This document shows, piece after piece, positions 26,101 through 38,100 of a stretch of DNA of 64,000 bases. The DNA comes from Tenebrio molitor (taxonomy: Eukaryota; Arthropoda; Insecta; Coleoptera; Tenebrionidae): the NCBI RefSeq assembly GCF_963966145.1, contig NC_091052.1, positions 17,422,001 through 17,486,000 of the forward strand, written 5' to 3'. The notes beneath the pieces are model-generated. The model saw only the letters and a program-made list of their open reading frames with translations. It made no database searches and had not been told where the DNA came from. Within the stretch, counting starts at the first letter, position 1. The number at the start of each line of letters is the position of its first letter. Both the position numbers and the translations under genes were made by a program.

Positions 26101-29100
26101 CTAACCCTACTTTGAATTGTCATTAAGTATTGGAGATTGTAGGGAATAAGTGTAAGTAAGCACGTAGTGAATATTTATTTAATGCAAAGTCCCAATCAAA
26201 ATCTACCTTTATCAGAAGAAGAGGGCATTTGGAAAAGGAAAATAGAAGTATAAAATAAAATTTTAAACTGTCAGCTAGAATAGTGTCAAATTTCTATGAC
26301 AATAATCAAAGGCAAAATGACAATAAGGCTTGCACTACATTGAATTTTTCAAAACTGACAGAAGTTTGATGTCCCACTTTTTTTGCTCGCAATAGTACTG
26401 TCGCGAGCAAAAAAAAAACTGGTTGTCAAAATCATGCTTTGACACAACAGAAAATGCTCCATTGTAAAACGGTCATAAATATCATAACCTATCATCATGT
26501 TGTATGACATTAATTGTCATTTTTTTGACGAGCCTCTTAGAGGCTCCAAATCGCTTAAAACCTTTAAAATTAGCTTGACGGTTCGTTTTGACAAGTAGTG
26601 ACATTTATCAAAATCCGTTCAGACAGGAGAAAATTCTCAAATTGTGACAAGTGTGGGACATTTTTTTTTTTAAATTTATGATAATCTAACCAAATTTTGA
26701 AATGACTGACGACCAGAATTTTTTATTCGCGACAGTATATTCAATGCACTTTTTCAGGATCTCAGATCTCTCAGATTTAGAAGACGATTGGGGTCTGAAA
26801 TTTTTGAATCAGATTCTGAAAATGAATAAACTGTTTACCTATATTATGATATTACCCATTAAGTAAATTCCCAAATTCCCATTTTCTTTTTTACCTGTAT
26901 ATGTTCAGTTGCATTTTTCAGCCTAATTATCGTCTTCATTTCTTGTTTTTTGGTATAAAATTTGCTTAAACCTGAAACTTTAATGACATTTGAAAATTAC
27001 TGACATAACCTCAAACTTGATCGAGAGAAATTTTACAATACAGGTATTCCGAAACGAAAGGTTTTAGTGTGGTACAGTCTGGTCTTTAATGGAATTTTGA
27101 CATTGAAAATTGTTTTAAATAAAAAATGGACATTAAATGCAAAATTTCCATGGCCTCCCATTATGTCAAAACAACGTGAATGCATTTTACGTAGCGACTG
27201 ACGGTTTTTTTTTTTTTGTAAAATAAAATAAAGCAATTGGGACGATTTTTGTCATGCTCAGAACTCGAAAATGTCATTAATTAAAATAATATTTCGGCAA
27301 TAAGTTCCACTACACTTGTCAGAATGCTTTTATTGACAAATAGATCACTGATATCGAATTGCTTGAACAATATTTTCTTCAGGAGTAGGTTTATCTGTTT
27401 TTGTCGCTAATTGCTTTGTAGGTAGTTAAAGTTTATGGTATTTAAAATGGTTGTTTATTTTCGGTGAGCCTGTGCGTAACGAGAAATAAATATTTTTTAT
27501 TATTCCATCATTACGAACTGTGTTTAAACATATCGTTGTTTATTGACATGTCAGTCTCGTCAGTAGGTACGTGTATATTTTCATCGTTTAAAGTTGAACA
27601 CCATGAAGCTGGAATCAAATTACACCGATTCGATATCACTTAATGTTAACAACGTAGCAAACTTTGCATTGGCCACGATTTCAACCACAAACTTTAATTT
27701 AAATAATATAAAGAGCGCAGGTTAAACTGGAAACTGGTCGTTTAAATATCTATATGCACATAATTAGTACCGCGATGTGTGTAATTTATCAGCCACAACA
27801 ATGTTATGTAAATTATTTGGCGAAGGTTTGTTTTTGTTTTTGTTTTTTTTTTTAATTGCAAGTCTCGTATTCCCAAAAACCACAATTACATTATAAGTAA
27901 AAAAAGTAGTGTCGTGGACGAATCAAAAACGTTGACAAATAAATGCAATTGTGGTCTGTATGATCGAAAATTAATTGAGGTTCTAGCCTTGACGGTGCGT
28001 TGCGGCACATTTTCTTATTTAGCGAACGTTGTCAACTGGTTCGACAGCGAGTAGATTATTTTAAACATCTTCGCGGAAAATTTCAGTCATTCGATCTGCA
28101 TAGAAATTCCAGTCATGTTTTAGTTTCGTCTCGCGAAGCCAAGAGAAGGTTTTGTTTGGTGTTGCAACAGTGCGCCGCAATAAAAAAACGTAATGTAAAT
28201 GAACTAGAAAAGGGGACAAATCGTGTCGAGTAAACTGCAAGATGTTAGCAGTGCCACTTGGTTGTGGTGACACTTTTTTACGGTCTATTAAAAAAATTGC
28301 CTATTGTTGGGTTTCGAAGTAAATTTATTTAATTTACGATTGAGCGTAAATCATAATTGAGGGGATAGATAAGAGCGGTGATGCAATTGTTTAAGGGCCA
28401 TAAAGGATTATTATTATATTTTGCGTGCGCTCGTATAAAATGAAAGTGTAAATTTTGCCGGCGGACACATTCGGTTCTGGGGCGATAAGAGCGTTGGTAC
28501 GCGTCTCCGCAATCGACACTCCAACTTCCGACGTCTTTCATCAGTCTTCCATACACCTGCATTTGATAGAATTTAGTGCGCGCGTTTGAACGCAACACAC
28601 CGTCGGGGTAGTTGATGTATGTCGGATGTCGACGCTGGCGCGCCATTCAAGTAATCGCCGTCGAACAAGAAACAGCACAAACGGTGCCGTAAGACAATGA
28701 ATTGTTGAAAGACGCGAGTTCACCCATCCGGGATGGCAGTCGAGAGTCCTCCCCATCCCAACGTGTTGACGAGCGTCACCAACTTCCTGGGATGGACCAC
28801 CGTCGAAATCGACGAGGACAGGTATTTCGTTCCTTCCATGGTTCATATCTTTTTTTTTTAGTTGCGCTCGTGCAAGATTCACATTTCGGTCTGGAGTTTC
28901 GATCGTGACGTTCGAAATATTCTAATTTTAAGACGGTTTTTGCGTTCTCTCTGCTAAAAATAATCGGTGGTTGGGTTGTAGAGACTTTTCCAGCAAGCAC
29001 ACTGCTTGCTCTTGTTTGCATATTAATTGCTGTAAATAATTGTTTACTGTGTCGTCATGATTTATGGCGGCTGACTTGACGAAAATAATAATGTGCGGTT

Positions 29101-32100
29101 GGATAGATTTTCTGATTAGATTAAAATGCAGCGATTTTTAAATTTCTTTTTGCCGAAAATTGAAGTTCGAAAATGTTGAGTCGGAATTTCCATCGGATAT
29201 GCTTCACACATGGATGACTTCATATACTTTGTGCAGAAAGGAACGTCATGTTAGCATATCAAATGTAAACTTTGGTGTGAAGTTACAAAGTTCGGGAAAT
29301 CCACACTACCACTGTGCGTCGTGATTGTGAAGGGATTTAAAAAAAATGTACTTGGAATAAATGGACGTACCGAATTTTCCAATTATTATTTTGTATTTTT
29401 CCTTCTTTTCAAGCAATTTTTCATTTTAAAATATTGGGTACTACATTGAGTCAGTAGTCTTATGTTTAAATTATGTACATATATTTTTAGAAGTGTTGAT
29501 GATGATAAGAGATAAACCCAGAAGTATTAAGTTATTACAAAGGTTTTTTGATATCAGAGTAAATTCGAAAATATTTAATAATCAAATACAGAAATACTTA
29601 ATTAAAAAGTTACCTCTTAAGCTTGTTTGACACGATACTAAATTTTTGAGAAAATTTACTAGTAAATGAGAGAGGGCCAATCAGGATCTGACAAAGACAG
29701 ACTATGATCCTGATCGTTCATTGGTCCTGTCGAGGGTCTCTCTCATTTTCTAACAAATCTACTACGAAATTTAGCATCGTGTCAAACAAGCTTAAGATTC
29801 ATGATTTTCTAAAAAAATATTTTAAATAAAAAAATATTACATTAAAAAAGCACCAAAATGTTGCCTTTTACGGATATTCACATTTTCTCAGTCAGATCTA
29901 ATTTTTACAAATGTTTAAAAAAATCGAATTAAGTTTTTAATTTTATAATGTCAAGTATTGATTTACCATACATTTTCCTGCAATTTATTGTATTCTCGTT
30001 TTTATGTTAAAGTAAAATTTAGCAACCTGTTACTCTGGTATGGATTTCATCATGCCAAGAGTAATGCGGTTGTTAAAGGAAATATTAATTGAAGCAAATA
30101 AATCGACATTTAAATTTTTATCCAAAAGACATTACGTATTTCCATTATTATTTGCAACAGTAATTTTAAATTTTGATGATCCTGCCGATAAAAGATTTTC
30201 GGTTCTGAGCTGTAGAATAAATCCAAATCCATTGAGATATTGTCCTCTCTGTATTAAACCGTTTCCAACTAATGAGGTTTCGGAGACAAGATGATAATAC
30301 ATATGTTGCTGCAAGGAGATGTGTGGATGTGTCACAATTTTTGATTTAACTATCCCAGATTTTACGGTGTTTCTTGTGCTGAACGAAGTCTGGCTTTGTT
30401 GTGATGAAAAAAGATACTTTTCCTGTTGGTCAATGTGGAGGATTTTTTCTGCGACAGATTTTCCTGGACGGTCCAGTTGTTGACAATGCAGTTCTTTCGT
30501 GATGGAATGAATCTGTCGTCGCAGCTCCATCAACGTTTCATTAAAATGACGTCATAATCTTCCTCGGATGAAGTCCTTTCTTTGGTGTTGGAGATGGTAT
30601 CTCGTTGCGGTGTTCGATACTTAATATTGTGTCATAAATCGCGTTTATATAACGTTGTTGGCCTGACGAAACTCCCGAAGCGAAACATGCTTTATATGAA
30701 ATTTCAACACTTCCATAAGGAGAGGTAGCAAGTGACGTCTGCACCGGTTGGTATTTGTCACAATACAATAAGGGCGTAGTTGAATCTGATCAACAAAAAA
30801 ACACTTCATTACTTATGGGATGACCTAATGTATAATACTTTTTCACGGCAAAAATAAGCGTAGTGTAGTTGAGTTATGTTTAAAATAATCAGGATAGAAG
30901 GATCCAACACCTGCAATTAGATTGCAGTTTGTTAGGGAACATCGACAACCAGATAAGCGATAACTGGTTTGTACCTAACATTGGGTAAACCATGGTTTTA
31001 AGAAGTATGCTGATATGACACGAATGCATAAAATATACACATTGAATAATAATCAGGAGTATAATACATAGTTATTTTTATTTTTTTTGTACCTAATTAA
31101 TTTTTTTCACGACGGAGAGTAGGAATCAGTTTCTAAGATTAATTGTGTCAGAAATAACAAATTATTCCCTAGGTGAAAGAAAACTTTCCAAGATTGCTTT
31201 CATTATGAATCAAATAAAAATAGTAAATTTTTGAAAGTTTATTAAAGTTATCATTTTAAAATTAAAATCGCAGTAATTACTGGTCAGTAATTTCCTCAGA
31301 TTCTTCTGCAGAAAAGTCTTCAACATCCATCTTTTGGCATAAATAAATTTGCCTAAAATGCATTCACGTTGTTTTGGCATAATCGGAGGCCATGGAAATT
31401 TTGCATTTAATTTGGTAGTAAGGCTGTCTATTGAATTAAGTTATGTTTTTCTAAGTTTGAGGTTATAAATAGCGTCAGTGCAACGAGTAAGTTCATTTTG
31501 ATAGATCTGCATGTCAGGCACTAGTGAGGGAAATCAAACAGTGTGTCCAACGTTAAAAAAATAAATCATGGCCTCCCATTATGCCAAAATAACGTGAACG
31601 GTGTTACGCACATTTACACGGTTGTCAAGAATTTTTTTAAATTTATCACATTACTATTCGCGATTCCAGTTATCAGTGAGAATTGAATGAACTATTGTAA
31701 GACACACTCAAGCCAACAACTTGTGTTTTTTGCTGTAACACGTGCCGAAAAAACGTAAAAGCAAAATATGTTTTCATCGAAAATGTTTTCGGTTCTAAAG
31801 ACCGGGTAGAGAGAAGGAAAGCATGGGGAAGTGCTTATTAATTGGAAAACCTTGGGTGGAGAAGTTTTTTTTTAAATTAATGGTGCTATTCTCTAAGGGC
31901 TGTTATTTTGTTAACTGTTAAATTTCAGATTCTGCTGGTTCAAGACCATTACAGTTGCGGACAATGAAAAATAGTAGGTACAGTCGTTGACCAAAATAAA
32001 ATAGGACAAAGTGTTACCTTACACAGTTCCACAATTCAAAGATTTGTGTAGTGTAACTGAGACGTATGTGTCTCAGATTACAACTTGATTTGACTTGACA

Positions 32101-35100
32101 ATTGATTTACAAAAAGTTAGGTTGTGTTTTTTCACTTGTCATCTCGTCACTGTCACTATGTTCAATTGAATGATTGTGAGTTTTTGAAATATTGTCGAAT
32201 GATGACACTTATCAGAATGGTTTTTTTATTTTTGACACTTTTGTTTCCTAAGAGATGTATTTCGCAAAAATATCGAATTACACAATCGAAATTTACTTTG
32301 TCCTATTTTATTTTGGTCAACGACTGTACAACTTTTGCTCAAATTCGCCAAATATTTAGCTGGTTAAATGAGGCTCTAATTTGTCAGCTAATGTCACCAT
32401 TAATCATTAGTGTCATTCGTCTATCAACCACATTTACCACCTAACCTATTTCTAGACGTTTGGCATAAATCACAATGTCAAAAAAACCCAAATTGTAGGA
32501 TGTAAAAAAAGTGTACGGTTTTTTATTGTCCGCAACTGTATGTCAATGTAGACGTTGTAAATTTGCTCAGTTAAATTGCTCAAATACTCGAAAAAAATTT
32601 CGAATGGACAAAGGAGTAGGTAGATTAGAATTTCATTCACGTAGAGCTGACGAAAATCGTAACTTAACTCTTCATTATAAAAATTGACCTGATGTTGAAA
32701 CAAATCCAATAAATTAGCCACATTTATAAAATTTTGTGAATTTCATAATTTTTAATGCAGTTTTTCTATTTTTCCGTACTCTTTTATGATTTCCACATTT
32801 ATTAAATGTACATTTGCAAATGCTTAAATAAATCTCTAGACTGGTAAAAAATAACCTACTTTAAGTGTACGGTGTGATTTAGTTCCACATTTATGTCACT
32901 GTAAAACATCGTAGTCACTCTATCGGGTTACACCTAGGCCACTTACTCCTAAAGCAAAAGGGTCGGCATTCCCTTTCAGACCGAAGTGTAGCTTTTTATG
33001 ATGTTATGATCGTTATTTTGTAACTCGGTATATACTTAGCGGCACGGCATTCAAGTCGAATTAAATACACTGCACTCAAAAAATTTGCTCACAATCTGAA
33101 GAATAGAGATTACGTTTTCGTTATGTTCATGGTGTTGATTAATTGTTGGCTTTGTGTAATTATTGCAAAAAGGCACGGATTGGAATATTTTTATGGAAAA
33201 TATTAATTTGTTCTAAATAGTAAAGAGTCGAAGCCTGTTAATTTTGGTGCAAGTCAGATTAGCTGCCTTGATATATGCACAATTTTGCACTTATCAGTTG
33301 CCACCATATGCGGTCACTATCGTCAAGATTAACTTCCAGCTTGTGATTAAATGTCTTTTTTGTTCATTTTCTATGCACCATCACAATGAATCAATGGTTT
33401 TTCATAAATGCATAGATGCATAGATTAAATGTAATATGTATTGTTATGCTCAGGGCCGGACTGTGGTTTTAAAACAAGTGAGGCAAACTTCAAATGTCGC
33501 GCCCCAAAAACCAGTTTCATTACTAATTAATTAAAAAATGATAATATAATATCAATAACACAACTACCTCTCCAAAACTGTATTTTTAATAATTTTTAAC
33601 TAGTAGAAAAAAAAAACAAACTACCTATGTTGAATACAATTAAAAACTAATAAGTAGGTACTTAGGTACTATGGCGGCCAAAAAATTTTGGCCGTCACTT
33701 TGTTGACATTCAAGTAAAGTGTAAATAAACCTTTAGGAATCGTAACCCCACTTTCGATTCTTGTCATTTTGACAATCAATTTAAACTGTTTGAAGCTCAG
33801 ATATTCCAAAAATCCGACATGAATAAACAAAATTAGAGCAATCGTACATAGATAACCTGAGGTAAACGTTCTGTGTAGTAGAAATGACAAATTAATTTTG
33901 AGTTTTGAAATTTACCACCCAAAAAATAACGTTCATATAATCAAGACGGTAATCATGATGACAATAAAGTACGGATTACAATTTTTTTTTGAATTGACAG
34001 ACAATGACGGCCAAAATTTTTTGGCCGGCATAGTACAACTTACAAAAAAATTTAAATTAAAGAAAGGACACATGGCGACATTTAGTTTTCGGAAACTCGT
34101 CGATCATATTATCGTAGTCTATTACTGCGATTCTGTTTCAAAATTTAGCAATAATGTTATTGAACAACATTGATTTTGCATAGATGGCATAGATCAAACC
34201 AATCAACAGCTTCATATCATAGCAACTACAACATTGTTATATATTAGTATAGCAATATTGGTAAATTTTAAAACAGAATCACACCGAATAGTGGAAGCTA
34301 ATTCCGACTGCATTGCTAGAATGGCCAAGCTATTCAGTTTTTCCTGTGACAACCCCGATCTTACATATGTTTTAATTAGTTTAAGCTTGGAAAAGCTTCT
34401 TTCACCTCCAGCAACAGTTACAGGCATGGTAAGCAGTATCTGCAAAACAATAACGGTGTTCGGTACAATGTTTCTAATCCCAACATCCTCTCCGATTGCT
34501 TTTGTTTTAGAAGGGCTTTCTTTCGGTAATTGTTCACTTTAACTACTTCTGGAATTTTTGCGTTTTTTCTGGCTAGACAGACTTAGGACGTCCTCCTACA
34601 TCGTTTCCCACCAGTCAAACCTTGTGTAAATGAAAATTTTCCTTACCCTTTAGTAAGACTTGGCGCGACCTTGACGATACCTTGAAACACAACAAGAGAG
34701 AAAAAAAAAGGCATTTGCACAAGGTTTGAATGGTGGGACACGATCTAGGAGGACGCCCTGAGGCTGTCTAGCCAGAAAAAACGCGAAAATTCCAGAAGTA
34801 GTTAAAGTGAACAATTACCTTCCTTTCTTCTCTTTATTTTAAATTGATGACCCGACAGTTTGATTCTTTTTTTGTCCATTTTCTAAAGAAATTAATTTCT
34901 ATTTAGAATAAAAACCAGTCAGGTACTGACTTCGACTGACTTTTCTTTGTACAAACTATGTACTACTAAAATATATGGTAACATAGTAAAAAACCCACAA
35001 AGGATAAAAGTGGCACAAGATTTGCACATAAGTAAACACTGCAGGCGGCCGCCCCTCACACGTGCACTTCCTCGAACAGTTTAGGTCTAGACCACCGGCC

Positions 35101-38100
35101 GGTAAAGCCGCCTTATTGGTGGCGGTGTCGGCACATATCACATTTCAAACAATAAAAGGGCATAGTAGCATAGGCCAACCTATTTCTATTTCGTGGACGA
35201 GGAACCCTTGCTATTAGACTAGATGTTAAATTGGTTTAGGATTTCTTTAGTGTTCTGAATAAATAGTAAACTCAAAATGCGCCCCTGATTCCCGTCTAGT
35301 GAGGCAGTCGCCTCTCTGCCTCATGCCACCGTCCGGCCCTGGTTATGCTGCATAAAATATGCATTCGCAATATGTTTTAAAATACTTTTGACCAACTGTC
35401 GTATAAGGGCCTTCTGCCCTTGAAGTATAGTTTATCGTTAACGGATATTACTATCAAATAATAATGGAAAACAAATATGGTTCTAGTACTAATGGAAAGA
35501 CATATCGTGCGTTGGAAAATACGAGTAGACTTTTTGAGATAAGACAAGTTTTAATTATTTTCTGGTGCTTTTACTACATTACACGTATGTGTATGTTAGT
35601 TTTCAAAATATGTATGTATATGAACTATCATTATCTGAAATTGTTCATCTTTTCATATTAGCAAGTCTGATGCTAGAAATTGTCGAGTCACATTTATAAT
35701 TTGGTATTTAAATGTGGAAATGCCGCTTAACATGTCTGGGGAAATAGCAGTACTCATGCGATTTTTCTCTCCGGTTGTTTTTGTATTATAGTCACACAAA
35801 AGACTTCCAACTTCATGGTCAAGGGACAGTTCTTAATTAAAATGGCTAATTTACGTGCATTTTAATGTTTTATGAATTTCCATTATGATTCATATTCCCA
35901 CGTTGCACGGTATAAAATTAACCACAAAAGAAATACGCATCTCTGTGTACGGGTACGCTGTAAATTTTTAATTTACAGTGTTTGTCCTTCGTGTTGGTCT
36001 TTTTGCCGTTTTCGCCTTAAAACAAAAGTTCATTATTCTTGCAAACGCCTGCGGAATTTCACAAATGCATCTGAATATCTCGTCCCGCCGGCGACAAACT
36101 TTAATTAAAGAAATATTTGTTCCTCGACACTTAAATGTTTCCAAAAATTCATCAAGCTGACCTCATATTGATTCAGTAGCGCTGAAAATGTTAGTGTATT
36201 CGTATATCGCAATCATCTGATGTCTCGTTTTTTTCTTCTTGTTGATGGTGTAATTATCGAACGTATCCTTGTGCAGTTTGAATGTATTAAACCTATCCTG
36301 TTTCATTTAGAACATTACGTATACATAGTGCAACTAAATAAAGTTTTGATATCCAGTTAAGTAGCAACGGAATGAATACCTACCCAGTTATTCGATAAAT
36401 TACCCGATTATTAGGGAAAAAACGAATCCTGTTTAAGTCTTTGTAACTCTGGAACACATTGGGATTTGAAATAAATTGATTGATTTGGAGATAATGTAAT
36501 TATTGCAACTTGCTATCCTCCCTAATTTTCTGGAAATCGACCCAGAAATCTACCATAAACCGTGCTATCGGGGTCATCTCTTCCCTGAAAATTCTTTCGC
36601 AATTCTTTTACCACGCCAATTTTTTTCTCAATTGCAGTTATCGCTAAAACGGACTTTCTTAAATGAGGCATAATATCATAGTAATGTAACAACAATTAAC
36701 TATACATGTCACTCAAAGCTCCATTTGTTTTAATAATAGCCTGTTTCGTTTTAAGCTGCCTATTAAATTAGCAATCTGTAATCGTAAATTTGAATATTAA
36801 ACACCGTTCACGTTGTTTTAGCATAATGAGAGGCCGTGATTTGTTTTTTTAACGTTGGATATACTGTTTGATTTCCGTCACTAAAGTGCCTGACATGCCG
36901 ACCTATCAAAATGAACATAACATGTTGCTGAATTTCCCGCGATGTCTGAGTACTCTTCTATTGCAAACTAGTAAAACTGACAACAGTGCACTAGACATTG
37001 ACGTTATTTATAACCTCAAATTTAGAAAAACATAACCTAATTCAACAGGCAGCTTTACTACCAAATTAAATGCATAATTTCCATGGCTCCCCATTATGCC
37101 AAAACAACGTGAATGGATTTTATAGCCTGTCTCAATTTTAAATTTCTACCACCTGTTGAATTATGTTGGTAAAATAAAAATATGTATTTCTAAATTGTTG
37201 TAACCAAAGTTGACAATATAATTATTTTATAAACAACGACAGTCAAATTAAAAAACAAGTGGTCGTCAATGTCACAATTTGGCATAAAATTGAATGAATT
37301 GAAATGACATTGACGACCCCTTTTTTTGAATTTGACTGTAATTTACTTGATGCTAAAATGAAAAATGCTCTAAAAATGTTTCGAAGAGATAAAAAGGTTG
37401 GCATCCGAGTTAAGTAATAGATAAACTGATGAAAAAGTGGGAAATATTTTTTCGGCAAGTGCAAAATTCTGATATTCTAAAATCTTGAGTTGTAAAAACG
37501 CAATTGACAGACACAGACACTGATAACGTCACAAATACAACCTGACGCGTTTTTCACCAAACAGTGTTGCCGGTTGTGTTTCTAACGTAGAATGAGTGTT
37601 GGTGGAAATTTAGAACTGAGACAGACTATACGTTTAAAATTTCGTTATGTCATTGATGATAGATTTGCCTATGAAATTTGGTACTCATAAAATGGATTTC
37701 TCAATGTGTTCAGGATTTATGAAGATTTGAACAGGACTCGTTTTTTTTCTAGACACCCGGTATTATATTTGCAATAGAGCGAGTCAAAGTTTAGAATAAT
37801 GTTAGTGTTTTCAGAAAAGAATTTGGACCGGTCAATTTTATTTGTTTAAAAGAAACATTTTCTGATAATTTACATTTTTCTACTGCTTTTGTATGTACAT
37901 GGCTTTTGGACTGAGGGTTCCTGGGATATCAATTTTCAAAAGAAAAAACCAGGTGACAGTAAAATTCCAATTGTGTACGGAAATTTTCTCGAAAACAAAA
38001 CCTATTCAATAAGAAAATGACACTCATTCACATTGTGCGGAAAGCTCAAGGATTCATAAAATATTTCCATTCCAAATTTGTGTATGTACTGTATAAAGTT

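Larger units (their letters stand above)
25479..27183. mobile_element. TTCACGTTGTTTTGGCATAA family, copy 2, with insertions
   Basis: The left end CGTTTACGTTGTTTTGGCAT (about 25479) and the right end (complement, to about 27183) match the family ends. The left 230 bp matches copy 4 closely, including ACCTCAAACTTAGAAAAACA. The rest is foreign DNA, including the two mariner-like MITEs at 26025-26737. A short frame ending in an acidic FESDSENE stop lies near 26828. Confidence 0.65.
33451..35341 (-). mobile_element. hAT transposon, degenerate, with 8-bp target duplications
   Basis: The ends carry CAGGGCCGGAC(T/G)GTGG as inverted repeats (15 of 16). The perfect 8-mer GTTATGCT flanks both sides (33443-33450 and 35342-35349). 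A coding remnant for the C-terminal hAT dimerisation domain lies inside on the - strand (34445-34212). Two smaller elements (33670-34032 and 34525-34818) sit within. Length is 1891 bp. The element cannot encode a whole transposase. Confidence 0.88.
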
